Shown here: one piece after another, positions 57,606-64,000 of the stretch
Numbering within the stretch: position 1 is the stretch's first letter
How the letters are laid out: every line of letters begins with the position of its first letter
Source of the DNA: Burkholderia pyrrocinia
Lineage (GTDB): Bacteria > Pseudomonadota > Gammaproteobacteria > Burkholderiales > Burkholderiaceae
Length of the DNA: 64,000 nucleotides
Assembly: GCF_003330765.1 (NCBI RefSeq)
Contig: NZ_CP024902.1
Span: 2,418,001-2,482,000 of the forward strand
Direction of reading: 5' to 3'
Program-made: the position numbers and the translations under genes
The notes under the pieces: generated by a model
What the model was told of the DNA's origin: nothing
The model's database searches: none
What the model saw: only the letters and a program-made list of their open reading frames with translations

Positions 57606-58802
57606 TCAGTCGGGTGCCGTGTTCAGCACGCCGGCATCGAGCAGTTGCTGCTGAAGCGCACGATCGATGCCGAGCCGATCGAGCACCGCGCGTGTGTCGC
57701 GGCCAAGCGCGGGCGGCGGCGTTCGGTAGGTGGCCGGCGTGCGCGACAGCTTCACCGGCGACGCGGTGCCGCGATACGCGCCGATCTCGACGAACAGGTT
57801 CCGGTGCAGCGCATGCGGATCGTGCGCGACGTCGGCCACCGTTCGCACCGGCCCGCACGGCACGCCGGCCGCCATCAGGTCGCGCGCGAGCGGCTCGCAT
57901 GCGTGCGCGGCGAGCCGCGCTTCGAGTTCGGCCTTCAGCTCGGGCCGGTGCGCGCAGCGGCTGCGGTTGTCGACGAAGCGCGGGTCGCCCGCGAGCGCCG
58001 GCGCGCCAAGATGCGCGACGAGCCGCGCGAACTGCCGGTCGTTGCCGACCGCGAGGAAGATCGGCACGGTCGCCGTGCGGTAGCTGTCGTACGGCGCGAT
58101 GTTCGGATGCGCGTTGCCGCTGCGCTCCGGCACGCGCCCCGAGCCGAAGAAGTTCGGCAGGTGCGGATGCAGCAGCGACACGCCGCAGTCGTACAGCGCG
58201 ATGTCGATCGACTGCCCCCGCCCGCTCTTCTCGCGCTCCGCGAGCGCCAGCAGGATGCCGGCGAGCGCGTTGAGCCCCGTGACCATGTCGACGATCGGCA
58301 GGCCGATGCGCGTCGCGTCGCCGTCGCGCTCGCCGTTGACGCTCATCAGCCCGGCCATCGCCTGGATCACCGCGTCGTAGCCGGGCAGCCCGCCGAGCGG
58401 ACCGTCCTCGCCGAAGCCCGTCACCGCGCAGTGGATCAGGCGCGGGAAACGCGGCTGCAGGTCGCGCGCATAGTCCATCCCCCAGCGCGCGAGCGTGCCG
58501 GGCTTGAAGTTCTCGACGAGCACGTCGGCCTCGTCGAGCAGACGCCACAGGATCGCGCGCCCTTCGTCGCGCGACAGGTCGAGCGCGAGCCCTTCCTTGT
58601 TGCGGTTGACGCCCATGAAGTACCAGGCCGTATCACCGAGGAACGGCGGCCCCCAGCCGCGCGTCTCGTCGCCGGCCGGCGGCTCGATCTTGACCACCGT
58701 CGCGCCGTGGTCGGCGAGCGCCTGCGTGCAGTACGGGCCGCCGAGCACGCGGCTCAGGTCGACGACCTTCAGGCCGTCGAGTGCACTACGCGTCGGGTTC
58801 AT
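57606..58802 (-). CDS. CaiB/BaiF (family III) CoA-transferase
   Basis: 398 residues from ATG 58802, which overlaps the acyl-CoA dehydrogenase stop by four bases. It resembles formyl-CoA and succinyl-CoA:dicarboxylate transferases: LKVVDLSRVLGGPYCTQ at the N-terminus, ENFKPGTL, and nucleophile Asp172 in GLPIVDMVTG. It moves CoA from one acid to another without acyl-phosphate. Donor and acceptor are unknown. Confidence 0.9.
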   Translation of the reverse strand: MNPTRSALDGLKVVDLSRVLGGPYCTQALADHGATVVKIEPPAGDETRGWGPPFLGDTAWYFMGVNRNKEGLALDLSRDEGRAILWRLLDEADVLVENFKPGTLARWGMDYARDLQPRFPRLIHCAVTGFGEDGPLGGLPGYDAVIQAMAGLMSVNGERDGDATRIGLPIVDMVTGLNALAGILLALAEREKSGRGQSIDIALYDCGVSLLHPHLPNFFGSGRVPERSGNAHPNIAPYDSYRTATVPIFLAVGNDRQFARLVAHLGAPALAGDPRFVDNRSRCAHRPELKAELEARLAAHACEPLARDLMAAGVPCGPVRTVADVAHDPHALHRNLFVEIGAYRGTASPVKLSRTPATYRTPPPALGRDTRAVLDRLGIDRALQQQLLDAGVLNTAPD

Positions 58803-60550
58803 CGTTCGACCTCCGGCAGCAGGTCGAGCGCCATGTCGAGCGGGATCGGCGTGCCGCGCAGCAGCGCGTCGAACGCAGCCGGTTCGTCGTCGCGCGACGC
58901 CGGCGCGAGCGGATCGACCGGCAGCAACTTGTGGCGCACGATCAGGTGCGCGAGCGCGAGGCGCCGGAAATCCGGCGCGAGCCGCGCACCCTCGCAGGCC
59001 ATCAGCACGGCCGCGCTCGCGTAGTACAGCGCGGATGCGGCCTGCCGCACGCGTGCGTCGTCGCCTTCCGCCGCGACCCGCGCTAGCGTGTCGCATGCGC
59101 GCGCGAAAATGCGCCGCAGCGCCGCGCGGCTCGCGTCGGGCAGCGGCGCCACGCCGAGCCGGTCGCCGAGGAACGCGCGCAGCGCGTCGAGCGCGTGCTC
59201 GCGCTGTGCGGCCCGCGCGACGTCGAGCGCGACGATGTTGCTCGTGCCTTCCCAGATCGAGCCCAGATGCGCATCGCGCACGACACGCGCGTCGCTCCAT
59301 TCCTCGATGTAGCCGGTGCCGCCGCGCACTTCCATCGCATCGCCCGTCACGCGGCGCGCGTCGCGCGTCGCGCGGAACTTGATCAGCGGCGTCAGGATCC
59401 GCACGCAGCGCGCGGCCTGCTCGTCACCCGCATCGGCCTGCGGCAGCAGCAGCGCGATCTGCATGAACATCGCGCGCGCGGCCTCGGCCGGCAGCAGCAT
59501 CTTCATCAGCTGGCGCTGCATCAGCGGCATCTCGATCAGCTTGCGGCCGAAAGCCTCGCGATGCGCGGCGACGTGCAGCGCTTCGTTCAGCGCGCGCCGC
59601 ATCAGCCCCGCCGCGCGCACGCCGTTCGACAGCCGCGACATGTTGATCATGTCGGCCATCTGGTGAAAGCCGCGGCCGATCTCGCCGATCAGGTAGGCCT
59701 GCGCGCCTTCGAGCGCGATCTCGCCGCTCGCCATCGAACGGCTGCCGAGCTTGTCCTTCAGCCGCACGATCCGGTAGCGGTTGCGCGTGCCGTCCGGCAG
59801 CGTCTTCGGCAGCAGGAACAGTGCCAGGCCCTTGATGCCGTCCGGCGCACCGTCGGGCCGCGCGAGCACCATCGCGAGATCGGCGTCCGCGTTCGAGCAG
59901 AACCACTTGTCGCCGGTCAGGCGCCATATCGTCTCGCCGTGCGCGTCCGTCTCGCGCGCCGCGCGCGTCGCAATGCGGCCGACGTCGGAGCCGGCCGCCT
60001 GCTCGGTCATGAACATCGCGCCCTGGTACAGCGTGTCGAAGTCGCGCGACGCGAGCATCGGCAGGTAGCGCGCGACGAGCGCCGGATCGCCGAAGCGGCG
60101 CAGCGTGCGCGTCAGCGAATCGGTCATGCTGACCGGGCAGCACAGCCCGAATTCCGCCTGCACGAACAGGAACGTCAGCGCGTACTTGACGAGCGGCGGC
60201 ACGGCTTCGGGCCCGTGGCTCAGCGACGCGAGCCCGAGCTCGGAATACGCGACGCGTTCGAGCGCGACATAGGCGGGATCCTTGTCGATCCGCTGCACGG
60301 CCTCGCCGCGCCGGTCGCGGTGCTCGAGCACGGGCGGGTGCTTGTCCGCGCGCGACGCCCATTCGTCGAGCTCGCCCGACACGCGTGCGCCGAGCGCGCG
60401 AAGCCGCGGCTCGAGTTCGGCATAGTGCGCATCGCCGAGATGCAGCTTCAGCAACGCGCCGAGGTCGGGATCGGCGGTGAAGAAATTGATGCCCCGGCTG
60501 TCGGGGATGTTGGATGCGCCGGTATCCGGCGTGCGGGCGGTGTCGTTCAT
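58799..60550 (-). CDS. Acyl-CoA dehydrogenase (AidB-like subgroup)
   Basis: 583 residues, longer than classical acyl-CoA dehydrogenases (about 385), as for AidB and its relatives. FAD-binding motifs include YQGAMFMTEQAAGSDVG and KLGSRSMASGEI. Near the C-terminal end of the core lies GGTGYIEEWSDARVVRDAHL followed by IWEGTSNIVALDVAR; a tail of about 130 residues follows. First gene of the transcript, divergent from a LysR regulator. The substrate is presumably the CoA ester made by the neighbouring transferase. Confidence 0.88.
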   Translation of the reverse strand: MNDTARTPDTGASNIPDSRGINFFTADPDLGALLKLHLGDAHYAELEPRLRALGARVSGELDEWASRADKHPPVLEHRDRRGEAVQRIDKDPAYVALERVAYSELGLASLSHGPEAVPPLVKYALTFLFVQAEFGLCCPVSMTDSLTRTLRRFGDPALVARYLPMLASRDFDTLYQGAMFMTEQAAGSDVGRIATRAARETDAHGETIWRLTGDKWFCSNADADLAMVLARPDGAPDGIKGLALFLLPKTLPDGTRNRYRIVRLKDKLGSRSMASGEIALEGAQAYLIGEIGRGFHQMADMINMSRLSNGVRAAGLMRRALNEALHVAAHREAFGRKLIEMPLMQRQLMKMLLPAEAARAMFMQIALLLPQADAGDEQAARCVRILTPLIKFRATRDARRVTGDAMEVRGGTGYIEEWSDARVVRDAHLGSIWEGTSNIVALDVARAAQREHALDALRAFLGDRLGVAPLPDASRAALRRIFARACDTLARVAAEGDDARVRQAASALYYASAAVLMACEGARLAPDFRRLALAHLIVRHKLLPVDPLAPASRDDEPAAFDALLRGTPIPLDMALDLLPEVER

Positions 60551-60646
60551 GCGTGTGTCTCCTGGGTTGCCTGCACGTCGGCCGGACCTGGCGCCGCGGC
60601 GCCCGGCCAGCCCTGTGCAAAGCCTCCCGCAGAGCGTAGGCGCGCG

Positions 60647-60701
60647 ATCGATAAGCGTCCAATACAGGATTTATCCGGTACGATAGATATCGCTTATCGA
60701 T
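60647..60701. promoter_or_regulatory. LysR-type operator in the divergent region
   Basis: A perfect 11-base inverted repeat, ATCGATAAGCG (60647-60657) and CGCTTATCGAT (60691-60701), spaced by 33 bases. It lies between the acyl-CoA dehydrogenase start and the LysR ATG; the right arm is 23 bases before that ATG. Confidence 0.6.
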
Positions 60702-60723
60702 GCCGGCGCCGGGAGGAGACACC

Positions 60724-61626
60724 ATGGAACTGAGGCAGTTGCGCTACTTCGTGGCGGTCGCCGAGGAGCTGCATTTCGGGCGCGCGGCGAAGCGCCTGTT
60801 CATCTCGCAGCCGGCGCTGAGTTTCGACATCCGCAAGTTCGAGGATGCGCTCGGCGTGCAGCTCTTCTCGCGCACCAACAAGACCGTCGCGCTGACCAAC
60901 GCGGGCGAGGTGCTGCTCGGCGAAGCGCGCCGGCTGCTGCTGCAGGCAGCCGAAGCCGAGCGCCTGACGGTGCGCTCCGCATCGGGTCTCGCGGGCCGGC
61001 TACGGATCGGCTTCGTCCATTCGATGCTGTATCGCGGGCTGCCCGATGCCGTGCGGCGCTTCGAAGCCGACTACCCGGGCGTCGAGGTCGTGCTGAGCGA
61101 GATGAACACGCAGGCGCAGGTGCAGGCGATCCAGCGCGGCCAGATCGATCTTGGCTATGCGCACTGGGGCCACTTCCCGCCCGAGGTCGAATCGGTGCCC
61201 GTCTATACGGAACCGTTCGTGTGCTGCCTGCCGGCCGCGCATTCGCTCGCGCGGCACAAGCGGGTCGCGCTCGCCGCGCTCGCGGCGGAACCGTTCATCC
61301 TGTTTCCGCGCGAAGCGGCGCCGCACTATCACGACCTGATCATCGCGCAGTGCGTGAACGCGGGATTCAGCCCGCTGATCCGCCACGAGGCGCGGCTGTG
61401 GCAGACGATCCTGTCGATGATCGAGTTCGGAATGGGCGTCGCACTGGTGCCGCGCGTGCTGCAGCAGGTGAAAAGCGAGCGGCTCGCGTTCCGGCCGTTG
61501 AAGGATGCGTCGCTCGAATCGCGCACGCTCGCGCTGAAGCGCAGCGGCGCCGCCGAACCGGTTGCGCTGCGCTTCGCCGACTATGTACGCGCATCGATCG
61601 ACGCGCTGCCCGCGCTCGCGGGCTGA
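60724..61626 (+). CDS. LysR-family transcriptional regulator
   Basis: 300 residues from ATG 60724, fixed by a strong GGAGGAG ribosome site. The N-terminal winged helix is typical (MELRQLRYFVAVAEELHFGR; LFISQPALSFDIRKFE). The effector domain (about 90-295) opens with RLRIGFVHSML, as in the BenM/CatM group that senses aromatic or small organic acids. It diverges from the acyl-CoA dehydrogenase cluster, which it probably activates. Confidence 0.92.
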   Translation: MELRQLRYFVAVAEELHFGRAAKRLFISQPALSFDIRKFEDALGVQLFSRTNKTVALTNAGEVLLGEARRLLLQAAEAERLTVRSASGLAGRLRIGFVHSMLYRGLPDAVRRFEADYPGVEVVLSEMNTQAQVQAIQRGQIDLGYAHWGHFPPEVESVPVYTEPFVCCLPAAHSLARHKRVALAALAAEPFILFPREAAPHYHDLIIAQCVNAGFSPLIRHEARLWQTILSMIEFGMGVALVPRVLQQVKSERLAFRPLKDASLESRTLALKRSGAAEPVALRFADYVRASIDALPALAG

Positions 61627-61716
61627 GCGTGCGACCGGACCTGCCCGGGTGGCACGACAGGCTCGTGGAGGCGAGACGGGCCTTTGCGCGTGCCTGAAAA
61701 ATTTTGCAGAAAGGGC

Positions 61717-61745
61717 TTTACGAACCCCAAAAGCTCTGACATAAT
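61717..61745 (+). promoter_or_regulatory. tRNA-Val promoter
   Basis: TTTACG (61717-61722) and CATAAT (61740-61745) separated by 17 bases, 13 bases before the tRNA. Confidence 0.72.
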
Positions 61746-61757
61746 TTCAGCTTCTTT

Positions 61758-61832
61758 GGGCGGTTAGCTCAGCGGTAGAGCACTGCCTTCACACGGCAGG
61801 GGTCACTGGTTCGATCCCAGTACCGCCCACCA
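61758..61832 (+). tRNA. tRNA-Val (anticodon CAC)
   Basis: 75 bases with encoded CCA. The acceptor stem GGGCGGT pairs with ACCGCCC, discriminator A. The anticodon loop TTCACAC inside the CTGCC/GGCAG stem gives anticodon CAC, reading GTG. D-arm and T-arm (GGTTCGATCCC) are canonical. Confidence 0.95.
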
Positions 61833-61840
61833 AAGATTTC

Positions 61841-61873
61841 AAGGGCCTGCGTCTCACGACGCAGGCCCTTTTC
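61841..61873. terminator. Terminator between tRNA-Val and the aminotransferase gene
   Basis: A 13-base perfect stem (61841-61853 with 61858-61870), TCAC loop, then T residues. It serves the tRNA and the converging aminotransferase transcript. Confidence 0.85.
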
Positions 61874-61933
61874 GTTTTGGCTGGTCCCGCGGTGCGGACG
61901 CCATGCGACGCCGCATCCGCACGCAGCGCCTGC

Positions 61934-63340
61934 TTACCTCGCACGCCCCACCCGCTCCGCCGTCGCGTCGAACGCGCGCCGCGCCTTGTCGACGATCTCG
62001 TCGACCTCCGCCTCGCGAATCACGAGCGGCGGCGACAGCAGCATCCGGTCGCCGGTCGCGCGCATGATCAGGTTGCCGTTGAAGCAGAAGTCGCGGCAGA
62101 TCGTGCCGATATCGACGTCCGCGCCGAACCGCTCGCGCCGGTCCCGATCGCGCGCAAGCTGAACGCCCGCGACCAGCCCTGTTCCCGCAATCTCCCCGAC
62201 GATCGGATGGTCGCCCAGCGCGCCGCGCAGCCGGCGCTGAAAATACGGCCCGATGTCGGTCTTCACGCGTTCGACGATCCCTTCGTCGCGCAGCACTTTC
62301 AGGTTCGCGACCGCGACGGCCGCGGCGACCGGATGGCCCGAGTACGTGAGGCCGTGGTTGAATTCTCCGTTGTCGATGATCGGCCGCGCGACACGCTCGT
62401 GAATGCCGACGGCGCCCATCGGCACATAGCCCGACGTGAGGCCCTTCGCCATCGTGATCAGGTCCGGCTCGAAGCCGAAGTGCTGATGCGCGAACCATTC
62501 GCCGGTGCGGCCGAAGCCGCCGATCACTTCGTCGGCGACCAGCAGGATGTCGTACTTGCGGCAGATCCGCTGGATTTCCGGCCAGTACGTCGACGGCGGG
62601 AAGATCACGCCGCCCGCGCCCTGGAACGGCTCGCCGATGAACGCCGCGACGTTCTCCGCGCCGAGTTCGAGAATCTTCGCTTCGAGCTGCTGCGCGCGCG
62701 CGAGGCCGAACGCTTCCGGCGTTTCGCCCGGCTGCGCTTCGCCGAAGAAGTACGGCTGGTCGATGTGCACGATGTGCTCGACCTTCGACGGCATCTGCTC
62801 GTGCATGTAGCCCATCCCGCCGAGCGTGCCGCCCGCGATCGTCGAACCGTGATAGCCATTCCTGCGCGAGATCACGTATTTCTTCTGCGGCTTGCCCTGT
62901 ACGCGCCAGTACTGGTGCACGAGACGCAGCACGGTGTCGTTGCCTTCCGAGCCGCTGTTGCAATAGAAGAAGTGATTGAAGCCGGCCGGCGTCACTTCCG
63001 CGAGCATCGCGGAAAGCTCGATTACCGGCGGGTGCGTCGTCTTGAAGAAGGTGTTGTAGAACGGCAGCTCCTGCAGCTGGCGATATGCGGCATCGGCGAG
63101 TTCCTTGCGGCCGTAGCCGACGTTCACGCACCAGAGGCCGGCCATCCCGTCGATGACCTTGTTGCCGTCCGAGTCCCACAGGTAGACGCCGTCGGCCTTC
63201 ACGATCACGCGGCTGCCCGCGCGGTTGAGCGCGCCCATGTCCGAGAACGGGTGGATGTGGTGTGCGGCGTCGAGCGCGCGGTATTCGGCGGTCGAGTGTG
63301 CGGCCGGCCACGGCGGGAAGGCTTCGTTTCGATCGGTCAT
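61934..63340 (-). CDS. spuC: Putrescine:pyruvate aminotransferase (class III, SpuC-type)
   Basis: 468 residues from ATG 63340, with ribosome site GGAGGAAAC. A class III PLP aminotransferase with the SpuC-like N-terminus (HIHPFSDMGALNR). The PLP site has YCNSGSEGNDT, LLVADEVIGGFGRTG and Lys near residue 299 (TMAKGLTSGY). It transaminates putrescine or a related diamine with pyruvate. Adjacent to a gamma-glutamylputrescine synthetase, so the region serves polyamine breakdown; a beta-alanine aminotransferase would look similar. Confidence 0.82.
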   Translation of the reverse strand: MTDRNEAFPPWPAAHSTAEYRALDAAHHIHPFSDMGALNRAGSRVIVKADGVYLWDSDGNKVIDGMAGLWCVNVGYGRKELADAAYRQLQELPFYNTFFKTTHPPVIELSAMLAEVTPAGFNHFFYCNSGSEGNDTVLRLVHQYWRVQGKPQKKYVISRRNGYHGSTIAGGTLGGMGYMHEQMPSKVEHIVHIDQPYFFGEAQPGETPEAFGLARAQQLEAKILELGAENVAAFIGEPFQGAGGVIFPPSTYWPEIQRICRKYDILLVADEVIGGFGRTGEWFAHQHFGFEPDLITMAKGLTSGYVPMGAVGIHERVARPIIDNGEFNHGLTYSGHPVAAAVAVANLKVLRDEGIVERVKTDIGPYFQRRLRGALGDHPIVGEIAGTGLVAGVQLARDRDRRERFGADVDIGTICRDFCFNGNLIMRATGDRMLLSPPLVIREAEVDEIVDKARRAFDATAERVGRAR

Positions 63341-63368
63341 GTTTCCTCCGGATAACGGTGCCACACGC

Positions 63369-64000
63369 TCATACGTGCAGCAGCAGATGCCTGCGTTCCC
63401 ACGAGCTGATCACGCGGAAAAACGCTTCGTATTCGGTTTCCTTCAGCGCCAGGTAGGCCTTCACGAACTTGTCGCCGAGGATGCCGGCGAGCGGCTCGCA
63501 CGCGGCCATCAGCGAGATGCCCTCCTCGAGGTTGCGCGGCAGCTGGTACGGCAGGTCGTAGCCGTCCGATGCGATCGGCTCGGTCGGCGCGAGTTGCTGC
63601 GTCATCCCGAGATAGCCGGCGGCGAGCGTCGCAGCGAACGCAAGGTACGGGTTGCAGTCGACACCCGGAATGCGGTTCTCGATGCGGCGCGCCACGGGGC
63701 TCGACTGCGGGATGCGGAAGCCGACCGTGCGGTTGTCGTAGCCCCACTGCACGTTGATCGGCGCGGCCATGAAGCGCGACAGCCGGCGGTACGAATTGAT
63801 GTACGGAGCGAAGATCGGCATCAGCGCCGGCGTGTACCTCTGCAGCCCCGCGAGGTAGCTGTGGAACTGCGGCGACACGGCGCCGTCTTCGTCGGCGAAC
63901 AGGTTGCGCCCCGTGCGCGCATCCGCGAGGCTCTGGTGGATGTGCATCGCGGAACCCGGCTCGTTCTCCATCGGCTTGGCCATGAAGGTCGCGTACATGT
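63369..64000 (-). CDS. puuA: Glutamine synthetase-like gamma-glutamylpolyamine synthetase (partial)
   Basis: The C-terminal 210 residues or so; the gene continues past the right edge. The motif GSAMHIHQSL is the GS active-site MHxHQS sequence, and NVQWGYDNRTVGFRIP replaces the [13 protein letters not shown] region of true GS, as in PuuA/SpuI. No adenylylation-site Tyr motif (NLYDLP) is seen; in its place is DGYDLPYQLP. It ligates glutamate to putrescine as the first step of the gamma-glutamyl pathway. Only 28 bases before the aminotransferase start. Confidence 0.8.
   Translation of the reverse strand, partial: MYATFMAKPMENEPGSAMHIHQSLADARTGRNLFADEDGAVSPQFHSYLAGLQRYTPALMPIFAPYINSYRRLSRFMAAPINVQWGYDNRTVGFRIPQSSPVARRIENRIPGVDCNPYLAFAATLAAGYLGMTQQLAPTEPIASDGYDLPYQLPRNLEEGISLMAACEPLAGILGDKFVKAYLALKETEYEAFFRVISSWERRHLLLHV

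Noticed and set aside
61758..61832. tRNA-Val as the attachment site of an integrated element
   Set aside because: No integrase or repeated tRNA 3' end is found in the flanking sequence available here.

Overview
The window is a gene-dense, GC-rich stretch of a betaproteobacterial chromosome, almost certainly Burkholderia and most likely the primary chromosome of a Burkholderia cepacia complex member. The evidence is the codon bias, protein sequences close to known Burkholderia housekeeping enzymes, a polyhydroxyalkanoate phasin, the pyruvate dehydrogenase layout with a lipoyl-domain-fused E3, and two intergenic repeats of a kind I recall from Burkholderia. I found no insertion sequence, prophage, integrase, CRISPR array or rRNA. 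Two tRNA genes are present: initiator Met (minus strand) and Val-CAC (plus strand).

Layout. Bases 1-6.1 kb (plus): end of a phosphoglycerate-mutase-like gene, recJ, prfB (with its programmed +1 frameshift), lysS and a glycine-zipper membrane protein. 6.1-12.2 kb (minus): a complete iron-sulfur assembly operon, iscR-iscS-iscU-iscA-hscB-hscA-fdx-iscX, with two IscR boxes over the iscR promoter; a low-molecular-weight phosphatase lies just upstream. 12.8-16.4 kb: a small membrane-anchored protein and a lutA-lutB lactate-oxidation pair divergent from an IclR regulator. 16.4-18.9 kb: a penicillin-binding endopeptidase and a phasin with an operator-flanked promoter. 19-25.5 kb (minus): the pyruvate dehydrogenase genes aceE, aceF and lpdA. 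25.7-32.4 kb (plus): a PAS sensor kinase with FixJ-type regulator, folD and oligopeptidase A. 32.4-33.6 kb: SOS-boxed dinB. 33.7-36.7 kb: an orphan periplasmic binding protein divergent from a LysR regulator and an AllA-like enzyme. 36.8-40.8 kb: an Asp/Glu racemase-family protein, tRNA-fMet, xthA and an S9 peptidase. 40.9-45.5 kb (minus): glnA-ntrB-ntrC, with a sigma-54 promoter and NtrC sites upstream of glnA. 45.5-49.9 kb: a rhodanese, a CinA-like plus EI24 pair, and a sterol-desaturase-like plus beta-propeller pair. 50-56 kb: hrpA divergent from argA, then yggX. 56.1-61.6 kb: a LysR-controlled acyl-CoA dehydrogenase, CoA-transferase and MHS transporter cluster. 61.7-64 kb: tRNA-Val, then a putrescine aminotransferase and the end of a gamma-glutamylputrescine synthetase.

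The content is mostly core metabolism: Fe-S biogenesis, pyruvate oxidation, nitrogen assimilation, arginine and folate synthesis, translation and DNA repair. The less ordinary material is regulatory: the prfB frameshift site, paired IscR boxes, a phasin promoter bracketed by one 12-bp operator in both orientations, an SOS box at the dinB start, a full NtrC/sigma-54 architecture at glnA, and a palindromic -10 shared by hrpA and argA. Four small accessory clusters have no certain function: the orphan binding protein/LysR/AllA-like set, the desaturase/propeller pair, the acyl-CoA dehydrogenase cluster, and the orphan sensor kinase system. All coordinates, motifs and dyads were read by eye. Family assignments rest on recognised motifs and remembered family members, not on searches.
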